Origin: Pseudomonas sp. Bout1
GTDB lineage: Bacteria; Pseudomonadota; Gammaproteobacteria; Pseudomonadales; Pseudomonadaceae
Assembly: GCF_034314165.1 (NCBI RefSeq)
Contig: NZ_JAVIWK010000001.1
Span: 3,611,001-3,675,000 of the forward strand
Direction of reading: 5' to 3'
DNA: 64,000 nucleotides
A program made the translations under genes and the position numbers. The notes under the pieces were generated by a model. It saw only the letters and a program-made list of their open reading frames with translations, did not search any database and had not been told where the DNA came from. The first letter of the stretch is position 1. Each line of letters begins with the position of its first letter. Of this stretch, positions 1 through 8,127 are shown in pieces.

Positions 1-223
1 CGTTGGCGACAGCAACTGCGGTCGATACGTCGTAAAGCTCGGCAAAGCGCTGCTCGAACTGGCGGGTCTTGGGGCCGACCAGAAAGGACAGGCTGCCGGA
101 TCGGATTACTTCCAGCAGCAATTTTTCTTCCTCGGCACCGAAAGTGCGCCCGGACGCGTCACGGAAGCTGGGCAGCGTCCCTTCGATAGCGCGGGGCCCG
201 CCATGGATGGCTAATTCGTTCAT
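1..223 (-). CDS. DegT/DnrJ/EryC1/StrS-type aminotransferase, N-terminal part (cut by window edge)
   Basis: Only about 74 N-terminal residues are present; the gene continues off the left edge. The start (MNELAIHGGPRAIEG) and the segment VGPKTRQFEQRFAELYDV followed by AVAVAN are typical of PLP-dependent sugar or cyclitol aminotransferases of the DegT/StrS fold. The start ATG has an AGAAGGA ribosome-binding site. It follows the AroE-like gene with a 33-bp gap and is probably co-transcribed with it from the promoter near position 1160. The N-terminus resembles the cyclitol-type branch (StsC-like) more than ArnB. The PLP lysine is outside the window, so catalytic competence cannot be judged. Confidence 0.75.
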   Translation of the reverse strand, partial: MNELAIHGGPRAIEGTLPSFRDASGRTFGAEEEKLLLEVIRSGSLSFLVGPKTRQFEQRFAELYDVSTAVAVAN

Positions 224-256
224 GATCAATCCTTCTTGCGAAATGAGTGCGGCCGG

Positions 257-1069
257 TTACAGGCCAAGGAAGTCCGCCATCAACTGCACCTGGTGTTCCA
301 GCATATGGCGCCCCAGGTGGACCCGGCAGCCACGGTGTTCGGCCGCTATCAGCAACGCCGTGCGTTCAGGTTCCTGGACCACTTCCGCCACGGTCATCTG
401 TGGGGTCAGTTGGGACACGTCCAGCGGCAACGGGTCGGCCGCATGCATGCCCAGCGAGGTGCCGTTGATGATCAGTTGGTGGCCGCTGGGGTCCTGGGTT
501 CCGAGCGAAACCGCCAGGGCCGGGAAGTGGCGCAACAGCCGTTCCTTGAGTTCAGCGCTCTTGTGCTCACTGCGGTTGGCCAGGGTCAGGCGGGCGATGC
601 CGGCCTGGGCCAGGGCAAAGGCGACCGCGTTCGCCGCACCGCCGGCCCCCACCAGGTACACCGACTGGCCTGCCACGTCGATGCCGGCATGCTGAAGCCC
701 CCGCAGGAAACCGACGCCATCCAACTGATCACCCCTGAAGCGACCATCGGCCAAACGCCGGATCACATTGGCAGCCCCCACGGCGGCGGCCTGCTCACTG
801 AGTTCATCGCACAACGGCAAGATGGCTTGTTTGAACGGCACCGTGACAATGGCACCGTCGAAGCTCAACACGGTTCGCAGGCTGTTGACGAAGCCTTCGA
901 AATGCTCCGGCGCCACATTCATCGGCACCATGATCGCGTCACTGCCACGCTCACGGGCAATCCGGTTGATCCGGGGCGGCGCTTTTACATGGTCGGTGGG
1001 GTGGGCAAGAATGCCCAGCACCCGGGTTCTGCCCGTCACTTCTGGCGTGTTTTCTGGCCTGTCAGGCAT
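257..1069 (-). CDS. AroE-like (shikimate dehydrogenase family) oxidoreductase with altered substrate pocket
   Basis: A 270-aa protein with the two-domain shikimate dehydrogenase layout: an N-terminal substrate domain ending in VTVPFKQ (Lys80, the expected catalytic lysine), a GDQLDGVG segment holding the expected catalytic Asp, and a Rossmann loop GAGGAANAV. The start ATG at 1069 has AGGAG eight bases upstream; in-frame codons further upstream lie in the promoter. The pocket differs from true AroE: the usual HSKSP substrate serines read HVKAP, and the Asn of GxNVTxP is Ile. The substrate is therefore probably not shikimate. It is followed closely by the DegT aminotransferase, a pairing that recalls RifI/RifK-type aminoshikimate enzymes, although its neighbours here are catabolic. 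The function is inferred. Confidence 0.8.
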   Translation of the reverse strand: MPDRPENTPEVTGRTRVLGILAHPTDHVKAPPRINRIARERGSDAIMVPMNVAPEHFEGFVNSLRTVLSFDGAIVTVPFKQAILPLCDELSEQAAAVGAANVIRRLADGRFRGDQLDGVGFLRGLQHAGIDVAGQSVYLVGAGGAANAVAFALAQAGIARLTLANRSEHKSAELKERLLRHFPALAVSLGTQDPSGHQLIINGTSLGMHAADPLPLDVSQLTPQMTVAEVVQEPERTALLIAAEHRGCRVHLGRHMLEHQVQLMADFLGL

Positions 1070-1152
1070 GTACGTGGCTCCTGTTCTGAAAAACATCCCG
1101 AATCGTCTTGTGGTCAGTGCGACGTCATGACAAACACCGCCAAACCCGCTGG

Positions 1153-1226
1153 ATGAAAAGTACTGCACTTCATGCCGCACGAGTAATGACAAGTGCACCC
1201 CCTGCCGATAACCGTTGGCTATCCCC
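1153..1226. repeat. Promoter-containing direct repeat, copy 1
   Basis: About 74 bp that is nearly identical, with one single-base indel and a few substitutions, to 12002-12074. It runs from ATGAAAAGTACTGCACTT to GGCTATCCCC. Both copies lie just upstream of a leftward gene and contain the same operator and promoter elements, so this is best read as a duplicated or selected promoter rather than a mobile-element end. Confidence 0.85.
1157..1223 (-). promoter_or_regulatory. Predicted LysR-type operator and promoter for the aroE-like operon
   Basis: Read leftward, a 17-bp dyad GATAGCCAACGGTTATC (1223-1207; T-N11-A core typical of LysR-type sites) is followed by a -35-like TTACTC (1186-1181), 18 bases, and a -10-like TACTTT (1162-1157). 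The same arrangement precedes the dapA-like and uxaA-like genes. The site also lies between the aroE-like gene and the divergent lysR gene, so it may serve autoregulation. Confidence 0.65.
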
Positions 1227-1337
1227 GGGTGCAAAAGCGCTCCAGCAAGCGCTTGCACCACGCTCGCAGGTCGCTAGCGTTTTCACGCCTGCTGATGCCT
1301 AATGCCGGGCACCTCCTCTAAAAAAAGCGTCCGCCTG

Positions 1338-2258
1338 ATGACGATGCCAACCCTGGAAACCCTCTCCTCGCGCCTTCGTCTCAAGCAGTTGCGCCTGTTG
1401 GTTGCACTGGACGATCACGGCTCCATCCACCGCGCCGCCGAGATCATCGGCATCACCCAGCCCGGCGCCACCAAGGCGCTGCACGACGTGGAGGAAACCC
1501 TCGGCGCGACGCTGTTCGAACGCACCAGTAAAGGGCTGAACGCCAACGCCATGGGCCGTTGCGCGATTCGCTACGCGCGGTTGATCCTGACGGACCTGTC
1601 TCACCTGCGCCAGGAAATGCACGGGATCTTCCAAGGGCACGGCGGACGCCTCACTGTCGGCACGATCATGGGCGGCGTACCGCTGCTCACGGCGGGCGTA
1701 TTGCGGCTGCGCAAGCGCCAACCGCAGGCGACCATCGAGATTGTCGAAGACACCAGCGTCAAACTACTGAGCCTGCTGGACCAGGGCCGCCTGGACATGG
1801 CGCTGTGTTACCCCAGTGTGAGCCCACGGCCCACGGCGTACGACAGCATCAGCATGAAACCCGAAGCGCTGGTGGTCATGGCCAACCCGAGCCATCCTTT
1901 GGTGGGGCGCGAATCGCTGACCCTCGAAGATCTGGCCGATTCAGGCTGGGTGATCTTCTCGGCGAATATGCCGTTGCGCCAGACGCTGGAGCGCGAGTTC
2001 CACGAGTCGGGCGTGAATTTTCCGGCCCACCCGATCGAAACCTCGTCCACCTTTGCCACGTTGTTGCTGCTGATCAGCGACCCCAACCTGGTCGCAGTGT
2101 TGCCCACCGATGTGGCAGAGCTGCCGTTATTGCAAGCCATGTTGAGCGCCCTGCCCTGCACCATCACACCCAAGAGCGAGCCGTTCGCCATCGTCACGCG
2201 CACCCAGGTGGAACTCTCGCAACTCACACACCTGCTGATCGAAGAGCTGACGAAGTAG
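1338..2258 (+). CDS. LysR-family transcriptional regulator (GbpR-like)
   Basis: A regulator of about 306 aa with an N-terminal winged helix-turn-helix (RLRLKQLRLLVALDDHGS, then AAEIIGITQPGATKALHDVE) and a C-terminal effector-binding fold that starts near GGRLTVGTIMGG. This subgroup includes GbpR, which controls sugar-binding protein genes. It is divergent from the aroE-like operon, with the shared dyad at 1207-1223 between them and a second dyad just past its stop in front of the uxaA-like gene. It is the obvious candidate to bind the three matching sites in this cluster. The start is uncertain: ATG 1338, ATG 1344 and ATG 1302 are all possible and none has a strong ribosome-binding site. Confidence 0.9.
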   Translation: MTMPTLETLSSRLRLKQLRLLVALDDHGSIHRAAEIIGITQPGATKALHDVEETLGATLFERTSKGLNANAMGRCAIRYARLILTDLSHLRQEMHGIFQGHGGRLTVGTIMGGVPLLTAGVLRLRKRQPQATIEIVEDTSVKLLSLLDQGRLDMALCYPSVSPRPTAYDSISMKPEALVVMANPSHPLVGRESLTLEDLADSGWVIFSANMPLRQTLEREFHESGVNFPAHPIETSSTFATLLLLISDPNLVAVLPTDVAELPLLQAMLSALPCTITPKSEPFAIVTRTQVELSQLTHLLIEELTK

Positions 2259-2277
2259 CCCTACCGGCGCGCCCACA

Positions 2278-2343
2278 GATAACGCACGGTTATCCCAAGC
2301 CTCTGGATTTTCATTACCCGCACGCCCGGGCCGGCGTTAGGAT
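2278..2343 (+). promoter_or_regulatory. Predicted LysR-type operator and promoter for the uxaA-like gene
   Basis: A perfect dyad GATAAC-N5-GTTATC (2278-2294) is followed by TTACCC (2314-2319), an 18-base spacer and TAGGAT (2338-2343), about 45 bases before the ATG. The spacing equals that at the other two promoters of the cluster, and the right half GGTTATC is identical in all three. Confidence 0.65.
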
Positions 2344-2388
2344 CGCGCCATACCGCTGCATCCGCGTTTCCCTCAGTAAGGTGCCGTA

Positions 2389-3945
2389 ATGGAACTGATT
2401 GCCAAAACAAGTGCGCAAAGCCAGATTGCCGCCGCCACGATCCGCCTGGACCCCCACGACGATGTGCTGATTGCACGCCAGCCGCTGCCGGCCGGGCTGG
2501 TCCTGGAAGAAAACGGCGTGGTGGTGCAGCAGGCGATTCCGGCCGGGCACAAGGTCGCGGTGCGGCGGATCGAGGCCGGTGAACAGGTACGCCGTTATGG
2601 GCAGATCATCGGCGTCGCATCGGTGGCGATCGAGGCCGGTGCACACGTCCACAGTCATAACCTGGGCATGGCACACTTTTCCCGCAGTCACGAATTCGGC
2701 ATCGATGCCAAACCCACCCCGCACCGCGAGGCGACGTTCATGGGCATCGTCCGCCCGGACGGTCGGGTGGCGACGCGCAATTACATCGGCGTGCTGACCT
2801 CGGTGAACTGCTCGGCCACCGTGGCGCGGGCGATCGCCGACTACTTCCGGCGCGATATCCATCCCGAAGCCCTTGGGCCTTACCCGAATGTGGACGGCGT
2901 GGTCGCGCTGACCCACGGCATTGGCTGTGCGGTAGACCCCGGCGGCGAAGCCCTGGCCATGTTGCAGCGAACGCTGGGAGGTTATGCGGTGCACGCCAAC
3001 TTCCATTCCGTGCTGATGATCGGGCTGGGGTGTGAAACCAACCAAATCGACGATTTGCTCAAGGCCCAGCACCTGCAAGCCGGCGCTCACCTTCGCGTGT
3101 TCACCATCCAGGGTGTGGGTGGCACCTCCAAATCCATCGCCAACGGCATTGAGCAGATCAAGGCCCTGCTACCCGCCGCCAACCTGGTGCAGCGCCAGGC
3201 AGTCAGCGCCAGCCACCTGGTCGTGGGCCTGCAATGCGGCGGTTCGGACGGTTACTCCGGGATCACCGCCAACCCGGCCCTGGGCAACGCGGTCGACCGG
3301 CTCGTGGCGGCGGGCGGCACGGCGATCCTGTCCGAAACACCGGAGATCTATGGCGCCGAACACCTGTTGACGCGCCGTGCCGTGAGCGACGAGGTGGGTG
3401 AAAAACTCATTGCCCGTATCCGGTGGTGGGAAAGCTATTGCCAGCGCATGAATGCCGAACTCAACAACAACCCATCGGCTGGCAACAAGGCCGGCGGGTT
3501 GACCACCATCCTTGAGAAGTCCCTGGGCGCCGTGGCCAAGGGCGGCTCCACCAACCTGGTGGATGTCTACGAATACGCCGAAGCCGTCACCGCCCACGGC
3601 CTGGTCTTCATGGATACGCCCGGCTACGACCCTATTTCGGCCACCGGCCAGGTGGCGGGCGGTGCCAACCTGCTGGCGTTCACCACCGGCCGGGGCTCGG
3701 CCTTTGGCTGTGCGCCCTCCCCCTCGATCAAGATCGCCACCAACTCGCACATGTTCAATCATCAAGAGGAAGACATGGACGTCAACTGTGGCGGCATCGC
3801 CGACGGCACCGACACCATCGAGGAGCGCGGCATTTATATCTTCGAGATGATGTTACGCGTGGCGTCCGGGGAGCCCAGCAAGAGCGAAACCCACGGTTAC
3901 GGGCAGAATGAGTTTGTGCCCTGGCAGATTGGCGCAATCACCTGA
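2389..3945 (+). CDS. UxaA/GarD-family sugar-acid dehydratase (altronate dehydratase-like)
   Basis: A full-length 518-aa protein of the altronate/galactarate dehydratase family, which removes water from aldonic or aldaric acids to give 2-keto-3-deoxy acids with a divalent metal. The N-terminal 100 residues or so form the SAF-like domain (LIARQPLPAGLVL). The catalytic part begins near RPDGRVATRNYIGVLTSVNC and contains GLQCGGSDGYSGITANPA and the C-terminal GCAPSPSIKIATNS and DVNCGGIADG. UxaA and its N-terminal domain are one chain here. It is a single-gene unit behind its own copy of the cluster operator and ends at a strong bidirectional terminator. The exact substrate is unknown; the fucose-type neighbours suggest a deoxy- or aminosugar acid. 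Confidence 0.88.
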   Translation: MELIAKTSAQSQIAAATIRLDPHDDVLIARQPLPAGLVLEENGVVVQQAIPAGHKVAVRRIEAGEQVRRYGQIIGVASVAIEAGAHVHSHNLGMAHFSRSHEFGIDAKPTPHREATFMGIVRPDGRVATRNYIGVLTSVNCSATVARAIADYFRRDIHPEALGPYPNVDGVVALTHGIGCAVDPGGEALAMLQRTLGGYAVHANFHSVLMIGLGCETNQIDDLLKAQHLQAGAHLRVFTIQGVGGTSKSIANGIEQIKALLPAANLVQRQAVSASHLVVGLQCGGSDGYSGITANPALGNAVDRLVAAGGTAILSETPEIYGAEHLLTRRAVSDEVGEKLIARIRWWESYCQRMNAELNNNPSAGNKAGGLTTILEKSLGAVAKGGSTNLVDVYEYAEAVTAHGLVFMDTPGYDPISATGQVAGGANLLAFTTGRGSAFGCAPSPSIKIATNSHMFNHQEEDMDVNCGGIADGTDTIEERGIYIFEMMLRVASGEPSKSETHGYGQNEFVPWQIGAIT

Positions 3946-3958
3946 TCGCGCACAGCAC

Positions 3959-3984
3959 AAAGGGGACCCGAAGGTCCCCTTTTT
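3959..3984. terminator. Bidirectional intrinsic terminator
   Basis: The hairpin AAAGGGGACC-CGAA-GGTCCCCTTT is followed by T residues, with A residues on the other side. It lies between the converging uxaA-like and fucU-like genes and suits both. Confidence 0.9.
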
Positions 3985-4000
3985 ATTTGCCCAACCAGTG

Positions 4001-4441
4001 TCAGTTGCCGCCCAGGTCCACGGTGCCTTTACGGATGATCACGTTGCCGTAAAACAGGGTTTCGCCCGTTGCGATAATCGCGAACGCTTCCTTGGCGCGG
4101 TCGTAGAAAGCAAAACGCTCGATGCGACTCAGCGTCGGTGACGCACCGGGCAACGCGTCCAGTACGCCCTGGATGACCGTGTGCGCCGTGACGACAGTGT
4201 CAGGTTCATCGATCACTTGCATGCCTACCACCGGATCGGGTTCGGACTCATCAATCGGCATCACCGAAAGCACGGCCTTCAGCATGCGTGGCAGGTCGGC
4301 CGCTTCCATGCGAATCAGCCGCTTGGCCACGGTTTGCGCGGGAAAGCTGCCGTCTGCGATGACGATCTCGTCACCATGCCCCATTGCGCGCAGTGCAAAC
4401 AGGATGTCGGCGTTCAGGATCGGGTCAATACCAATCAGCAT
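4001..4441 (-). CDS. RbsD/FucU-family sugar mutarotase
   Basis: A 146-aa protein of the RbsD/FucU fold, which interconverts sugar anomers. The family motifs GHGDEIVIADGSFPA near residue 22 (with the conserved His) and FYGNVIIRKG at the C-terminus are present, and the length matches FucU. It is the last gene of the leftward operon and ends 17 bases from the shared terminator. Its position beside a fucose dehydrogenase-like AKR and a lactonase-like amidohydrolase fits the supply of one anomer to the dehydrogenase. L-fucose itself is not proven as substrate. Confidence 0.88.
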   Translation of the reverse strand: MLIGIDPILNADILFALRAMGHGDEIVIADGSFPAQTVAKRLIRMEAADLPRMLKAVLSVMPIDESEPDPVVGMQVIDEPDTVVTAHTVIQGVLDALPGASPTLSRIERFAFYDRAKEAFAIIATGETLFYGNVIIRKGTVDLGGN

Positions 4442-4451
4442 GGGAAGTCCT

Positions 4452-5036
4452 TTAGCTCAGGTCGTGAAGGTTTTTGGTGGTGGCCGGGCCGATGGAAAAC
4501 TCTGAAAATCGAATCGTCAGGCCGCTGCGTTCCGGCGTACAGGCCGTGGGGCCCACTTGATAGTGGTCGGCCTGCGGGAACGGCGCCAGGCGCAACAGCG
4601 GCCAGAAGGTACCGTCACGCGAGGCCTGGATACGCATCGCACCGTTACCGACGGTGACCCGCAGATAGAAGTCCTCCAGTTCCTTGAACGGCTGGGACAC
4701 CGACCAGTCGGACTGGCCGTCCGTGATGACCGTGCTCAGGAATAACTCGCCGTCAGTGAACTCCACGCCGGTTTTCATCCAGCGCGTTTCATCAATCCGC
4801 ACCATCAGGCCGGCCTGATCGTAAAGCGTACGGAACTCGCCCTGGATACGAATCTGCGCCGTGAACCCGTTGGCCGCCGGGAAGCCCAGAAAGTGCCCGG
4901 TGTCGCGGACGAAACCGTAATGGGTTTTGCGCCAGAAATCGGTTTTTTCATCGGTCGTCAGGGTCAGGCCCGTGCCGTCTTCCGCCCAATCGGCGGGTGG
5001 GTTCAGCCAGGTTCCGGTGCCAAAGTCGATACTCAT
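4452..5036 (-). CDS. DUF1349 family protein
   Basis: A 194-aa protein with the concanavalin-like beta-sandwich pattern of DUF1349 (YesU-like): an early GTWLNPPADW, then FWRKTHYGF, a central YDQAGLMVRIDETRWMK, and a C-terminal HYQVGPTACTPE with GLTIRFSEF. No signal peptide is visible, so it is probably cytosolic. It sits between the lactonase-like and mutarotase genes with short gaps, clearly in the same operon. Members often occur in sugar catabolic clusters, but the biochemical role is unknown; carbohydrate binding or isomerisation would be a guess. Confidence 0.85.
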   Translation of the reverse strand: MSIDFGTGTWLNPPADWAEDGTGLTLTTDEKTDFWRKTHYGFVRDTGHFLGFPAANGFTAQIRIQGEFRTLYDQAGLMVRIDETRWMKTGVEFTDGELFLSTVITDGQSDWSVSQPFKELEDFYLRVTVGNGAMRIQASRDGTFWPLLRLAPFPQADHYQVGPTACTPERSGLTIRFSEFSIGPATTKNLHDLS

Positions 5037-5061
5037 GTCGTTGTCCTTTTCTTGCAGGGCA

Positions 5062-5907
5062 TTAACCCAGGTTATAGGCGTCGATAGCGTTGAGTCGGAA
5101 AAATCGCGTCGCCAGCTCCGGGTGGTTGACGACGAGGCGTTCAGCGATGGTCTTCACCTCAAGGTACGTTGCGGCCAGGGTGCAGACGGGCCAGTCCGAG
5201 CCGAATAAAATCCGGGTCTGGCCGAACACGTCCAGGGCGATTCGCGTGTAGCGGTCAAAGGTTTCGGCGCTGGCGCCGGCGGCCGCTTCAGTGACCAACC
5301 CCGAGACCTTGCACCAGACGTTGTCGCTTTGGGCAAGTGCCTCCAGCGCTGCGTGCCAGGCGCCGCTGAAGCCTTCGGCGATGGGCGGTTTGGCGAGATG
5401 GTCGAGCACGAAACGACCTAGCGGGTAGCGCTGTACCAGACGAGTGGCCGCCGCTAATTCCCTGCTGCGCACCAGCAGGTCGAAGGTCAACCCGGCGCTT
5501 ATGACGGCCCCAACGCCGGCCTGTACCGCAGGCCGGCACAGCCACTCGGCATCGGGCTCGTCGTGGACGTTATGGCGAATGCCCACCAGCTTGTCGCCAC
5601 CGGGCAATGCACGCAAGGCGGCGATTTGCGCGGGCACGTCGACTGACTCGAGGTCAACCCAACCGACCACGCCGATCACAAAATCATAGGTCGCGGCGAT
5701 CGCCAGGAGGTCTCGGGTTTCCGACAGGTCATGCCTGCATTGCACAACGATCGTGGCACTGACGCCGTTTTCAACCAACAGTGGCAGCAGGTCCTGCGGG
5801 CCAAAATTGCGCCGCAGGGGACGCATCGCATCACCGGCCATCCAGGGATAGCTTCCGCTGCACAGGTCCCAGAAGTGCTGATGGGTATCGATGATCGCGC
5901 TTGGCAT
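5062..5907 (-). CDS. Amidohydrolase family protein, probable sugar lactonase
   Basis: A 281-aa TIM-barrel metal hydrolase of the COG3618 type. The N-terminal IDTHQHFWD provides the metal-binding HxH, and the C-terminal LFGSDWPVCT the conserved Asp. Characterised relatives include L-fucono-1,5-lactonase and L-rhamnono-lactonase, which hydrolyse the lactone made by a sugar 1-dehydrogenase. The gene for such a dehydrogenase lies directly upstream. ATG 5907 starts just after the AKR stop codon; an alternative GTG start overlapping that stop would add four residues. Translational coupling is likely. Confidence 0.85.
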   Translation of the reverse strand: MPSAIIDTHQHFWDLCSGSYPWMAGDAMRPLRRNFGPQDLLPLLVENGVSATIVVQCRHDLSETRDLLAIAATYDFVIGVVGWVDLESVDVPAQIAALRALPGGDKLVGIRHNVHDEPDAEWLCRPAVQAGVGAVISAGLTFDLLVRSRELAAATRLVQRYPLGRFVLDHLAKPPIAEGFSGAWHAALEALAQSDNVWCKVSGLVTEAAAGASAETFDRYTRIALDVFGQTRILFGSDWPVCTLAATYLEVKTIAERLVVNHPELATRFFRLNAIDAYNLG

Positions 5908-5915
5908 GAGGCGCT

Positions 5916-6899
5916 TCACGCTGTGGGCGCGTCGGCAGCGATCAGCCCTTGGGCCTTGAGATCGTGCCACAGCGCACTTGGGATCGGGGTGCGGAACAGC
6001 TCGGCGTTTTCAAACATTTCCGTGGGAGTCCTGGGCCCCGTGAGCACGCTGGCTACCGCAGGGTGAGCCAGTGGAAACTGGATGGCTGCCGCTTTGAGCG
6101 GTACGCCATGGCTCAGGCAGACTTTCTCGAGCTTCAAGGCGCGGTCTATCAGGGCCCGGTCGGCGTCTTCGTAATTGAATTTTGCGCCGGCACCAGGGTT
6201 GGCCAGAATGCCGCTGTTGTAGACCCCACCAATAATGATCGAGATGTTTTTTTGAACGCACAGCGGTAACAGTTCTGTCAGGGCGCCCTGCTCCAGCAAG
6301 GTGTAGCGGCCCGCCAGCAGGAAGCAGTCGAAATTACCATTGCGGGCAAACTCGGCAAGCATGCTGCTCTGGTTCATGCCAGCACCGACCGCACCAATGG
6401 TGCCGTCAGCACGTAACCGGTCGAGCGCTTTATAGGCGCCCTCGATGGCCTGCGGGTAATGGTTGTCGGGGTCATGGATGTGCAACACGTCAATGCGATC
6501 GAGACCCAGGCGAACTAGGCTTTCCTCCACTGACGTCATCACCCCGTCATAGCTGAAATCAAACACCGGCCGCTCGGGCGGAGTGCCTTTGTAGTAACCG
6601 TCAACCACTGGTGTTGCAGGCACCCGCAGCAGGCGCCCGACCTTGGTGCACACCACGTAATCAGCCCGAGGCTTGTGCTGTAAAAAAGCGCCCAGGCGCT
6701 GTTCAGCCATGCCGTTGCCATATTGGGGCGCGGAGTCGAAGAAGCGAACGCCCGTGTCCCAGGCAGCCTGCATGGTGTCTTCGGCGCCGGTCGCGCTGGT
6801 AGGCGAATAAAGGCCACCGATTGCCGTAGTGCCAACGCCCAGCCGGCTCACTCGCAGGTCGGTAAGGCCCAGCGGTACAGCCTCGAATAGTGCTTTCAT
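5916..6899 (-). CDS. Aldo/keto reductase, L-fucose/D-threo-aldose 1-dehydrogenase-like
   Basis: A 327-aa AKR. The tetrad is visible: the Asp of RFFDSAPQYGNG, its Tyr, the Lys of YVVCTKVGRLL and the His of DVLHIHDPD. The start LGLTDLRVSRLGVGTTAIGGLY and the GYYKGTPPERPVFDFSYDG insertion match the D-threo-aldose/L-fucose 1-dehydrogenase branch. The expected reaction is oxidation of a pyranose at C1 to the lactone, which the downstream amidohydrolase would open. The upstream gap to the binding-protein gene is 44 bases. The sugar specificity is inferred. Confidence 0.87.
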   Translation of the reverse strand: MKALFEAVPLGLTDLRVSRLGVGTTAIGGLYSPTSATGAEDTMQAAWDTGVRFFDSAPQYGNGMAEQRLGAFLQHKPRADYVVCTKVGRLLRVPATPVVDGYYKGTPPERPVFDFSYDGVMTSVEESLVRLGLDRIDVLHIHDPDNHYPQAIEGAYKALDRLRADGTIGAVGAGMNQSSMLAEFARNGNFDCFLLAGRYTLLEQGALTELLPLCVQKNISIIIGGVYNSGILANPGAGAKFNYEDADRALIDRALKLEKVCLSHGVPLKAAAIQFPLAHPAVASVLTGPRTPTEMFENAELFRTPIPSALWHDLKAQGLIAADAPTA

Positions 6900-6943
6900 G
6901 TACTTATCCTTTTACTGCTTGTTTTATCGGTGTCGCAACGTCA

Positions 6944-7987
6944 TTAAACCGAAGTTGCTTTAATCTCGTTCCACAGCTCTATGCGGCGTCCGAAATCCTC
7001 GGGCGCCTGCAGAAATACCAACTTGTCGGAATACGTCAGGCCAATCTTGATATTCGCATCTTCGTTAGTGGAGTTACCGTAGCCGGTCTTTTCACTGATA
7101 TAAGTGCCCACGTCTTTTTCAAGCATGGCATCGACCCAGGCGTGCGCCAGGCCTACGTCCCGGGCTTTGACACTGATACACCAGCAATCAATCCAGCCAA
7201 TTGCCCCTTCCTTGGGAATCGTGAGTTCGGCGTTAACCCCGCGTTTCTTGAGCATGGCCGCCTGGGGTTCGCCCATGGACATCATGAAGTCGATGCCGCC
7301 CTGGGCAAAGATGCTCACCCCGTCATCAAAGCCGGAATAATAACTGGCGATATTGGACTTTTGCGCAAGCAGTTTGCTCTTGATCAGGGTGAATTGATCA
7401 TCGGTCAAGTTAAACGGGTCTTTAATGCCCAGTGTCAACGCGGCCGTCACAATGGCGTTGTTGGCATCGTCCACAATAATCATCCGACCTTTGTATTTCT
7501 CATCCCAAAGCACTTCCCAACTGTCCGGGGCCACTTTAAAGACGTCGGCGTTGTATATCAGTGGGATCGAGCCCCAGGCGAAGGGGGCCGCGTAGGTTTT
7601 GCCATCAAACTTGATCGCTGACACGTCCTGGAAAGTAGGCATCAGGTTCTTGGCGTTTTGCAACTTGGCCACGTCGAGCGGCTGGATCAGCTTTTCCTGG
7701 GTCAGACGTTTATAAGAAGAAGTCTCGATGGCGATCACGTCATAATCGGCACCTTTGGAGGCGGTCATTTTTGCGAAGATTTCATCCACGCTGGCCGCGT
7801 AAGTGACGGAGACGGAAGCGCCGGTTTTTTTCTCGAACGCCTTCACCCACTGGTCGTCTGCGTAACCTTCCCACGTCAGCACCCTGAGTTCTTTACTCGC
7901 CGCCCCAGCGGTGCGTATGAAACCTGGAGTAATAAGCGCGCTGGCCGCAACGACGGTACTTAAAGCCAAAAAATCACGTCTTTTCAT
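6944..7987 (-). CDS. ABC transporter periplasmic substrate-binding protein (PotD/PotF-like)
   Basis: A 347-aa binding protein with a Tat-like leader (MKRRDFLALS, then a hydrophobic stretch ending AGAAS). The mature part begins LRVLTWEGYADDQWVKAF, as in spermidine/putrescine-type binding proteins, and includes YDVIAIETSSYKRL and APFAWGSIPLIYN. It completes the transporter encoded by the three upstream genes. Such systems normally import polyamines or other cationic or amino compounds, whereas the neighbours act on sugars. The ligand may therefore be an amino-containing sugar or cyclitol (inference). Confidence 0.9.
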   Translation of the reverse strand: MKRRDFLALSTVVAASALITPGFIRTAGAASKELRVLTWEGYADDQWVKAFEKKTGASVSVTYAASVDEIFAKMTASKGADYDVIAIETSSYKRLTQEKLIQPLDVAKLQNAKNLMPTFQDVSAIKFDGKTYAAPFAWGSIPLIYNADVFKVAPDSWEVLWDEKYKGRMIIVDDANNAIVTAALTLGIKDPFNLTDDQFTLIKSKLLAQKSNIASYYSGFDDGVSIFAQGGIDFMMSMGEPQAAMLKKRGVNAELTIPKEGAIGWIDCWCISVKARDVGLAHAWVDAMLEKDVGTYISEKTGYGNSTNEDANIKIGLTYSDKLVFLQAPEDFGRRIELWNEIKATSV

Positions 7988-8127
7988 GTCGTTCTCTCTC
8001 GATACTTTTAAATTATTATGCGCGAACTACTTGGGCGTGATAGTTGGCCCGCTTAGTGATCGCTCGTCTTGCACGACACCTGCCCAGCAGTAAAAAATGA
8101 TTCAATATCGGTAAAGCCGTATTGTTG

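Noticed and set aside
1..223. Left-edge DegT aminotransferase as a relocated arnB
   Set aside because: Its N-terminus does not match ArnB (no SRPAMGVEE-like start) and it is in an operon with the AroE-like gene under the catabolic regulon.
6900..8127. Further copies of the GATA-N6-GGTTATC operator around the binding-protein gene
   Set aside because: Stretches such as TTATCC and GATAGTTGG occur but do not form the 17-bp dyad or the TTACYC-N18 layout.
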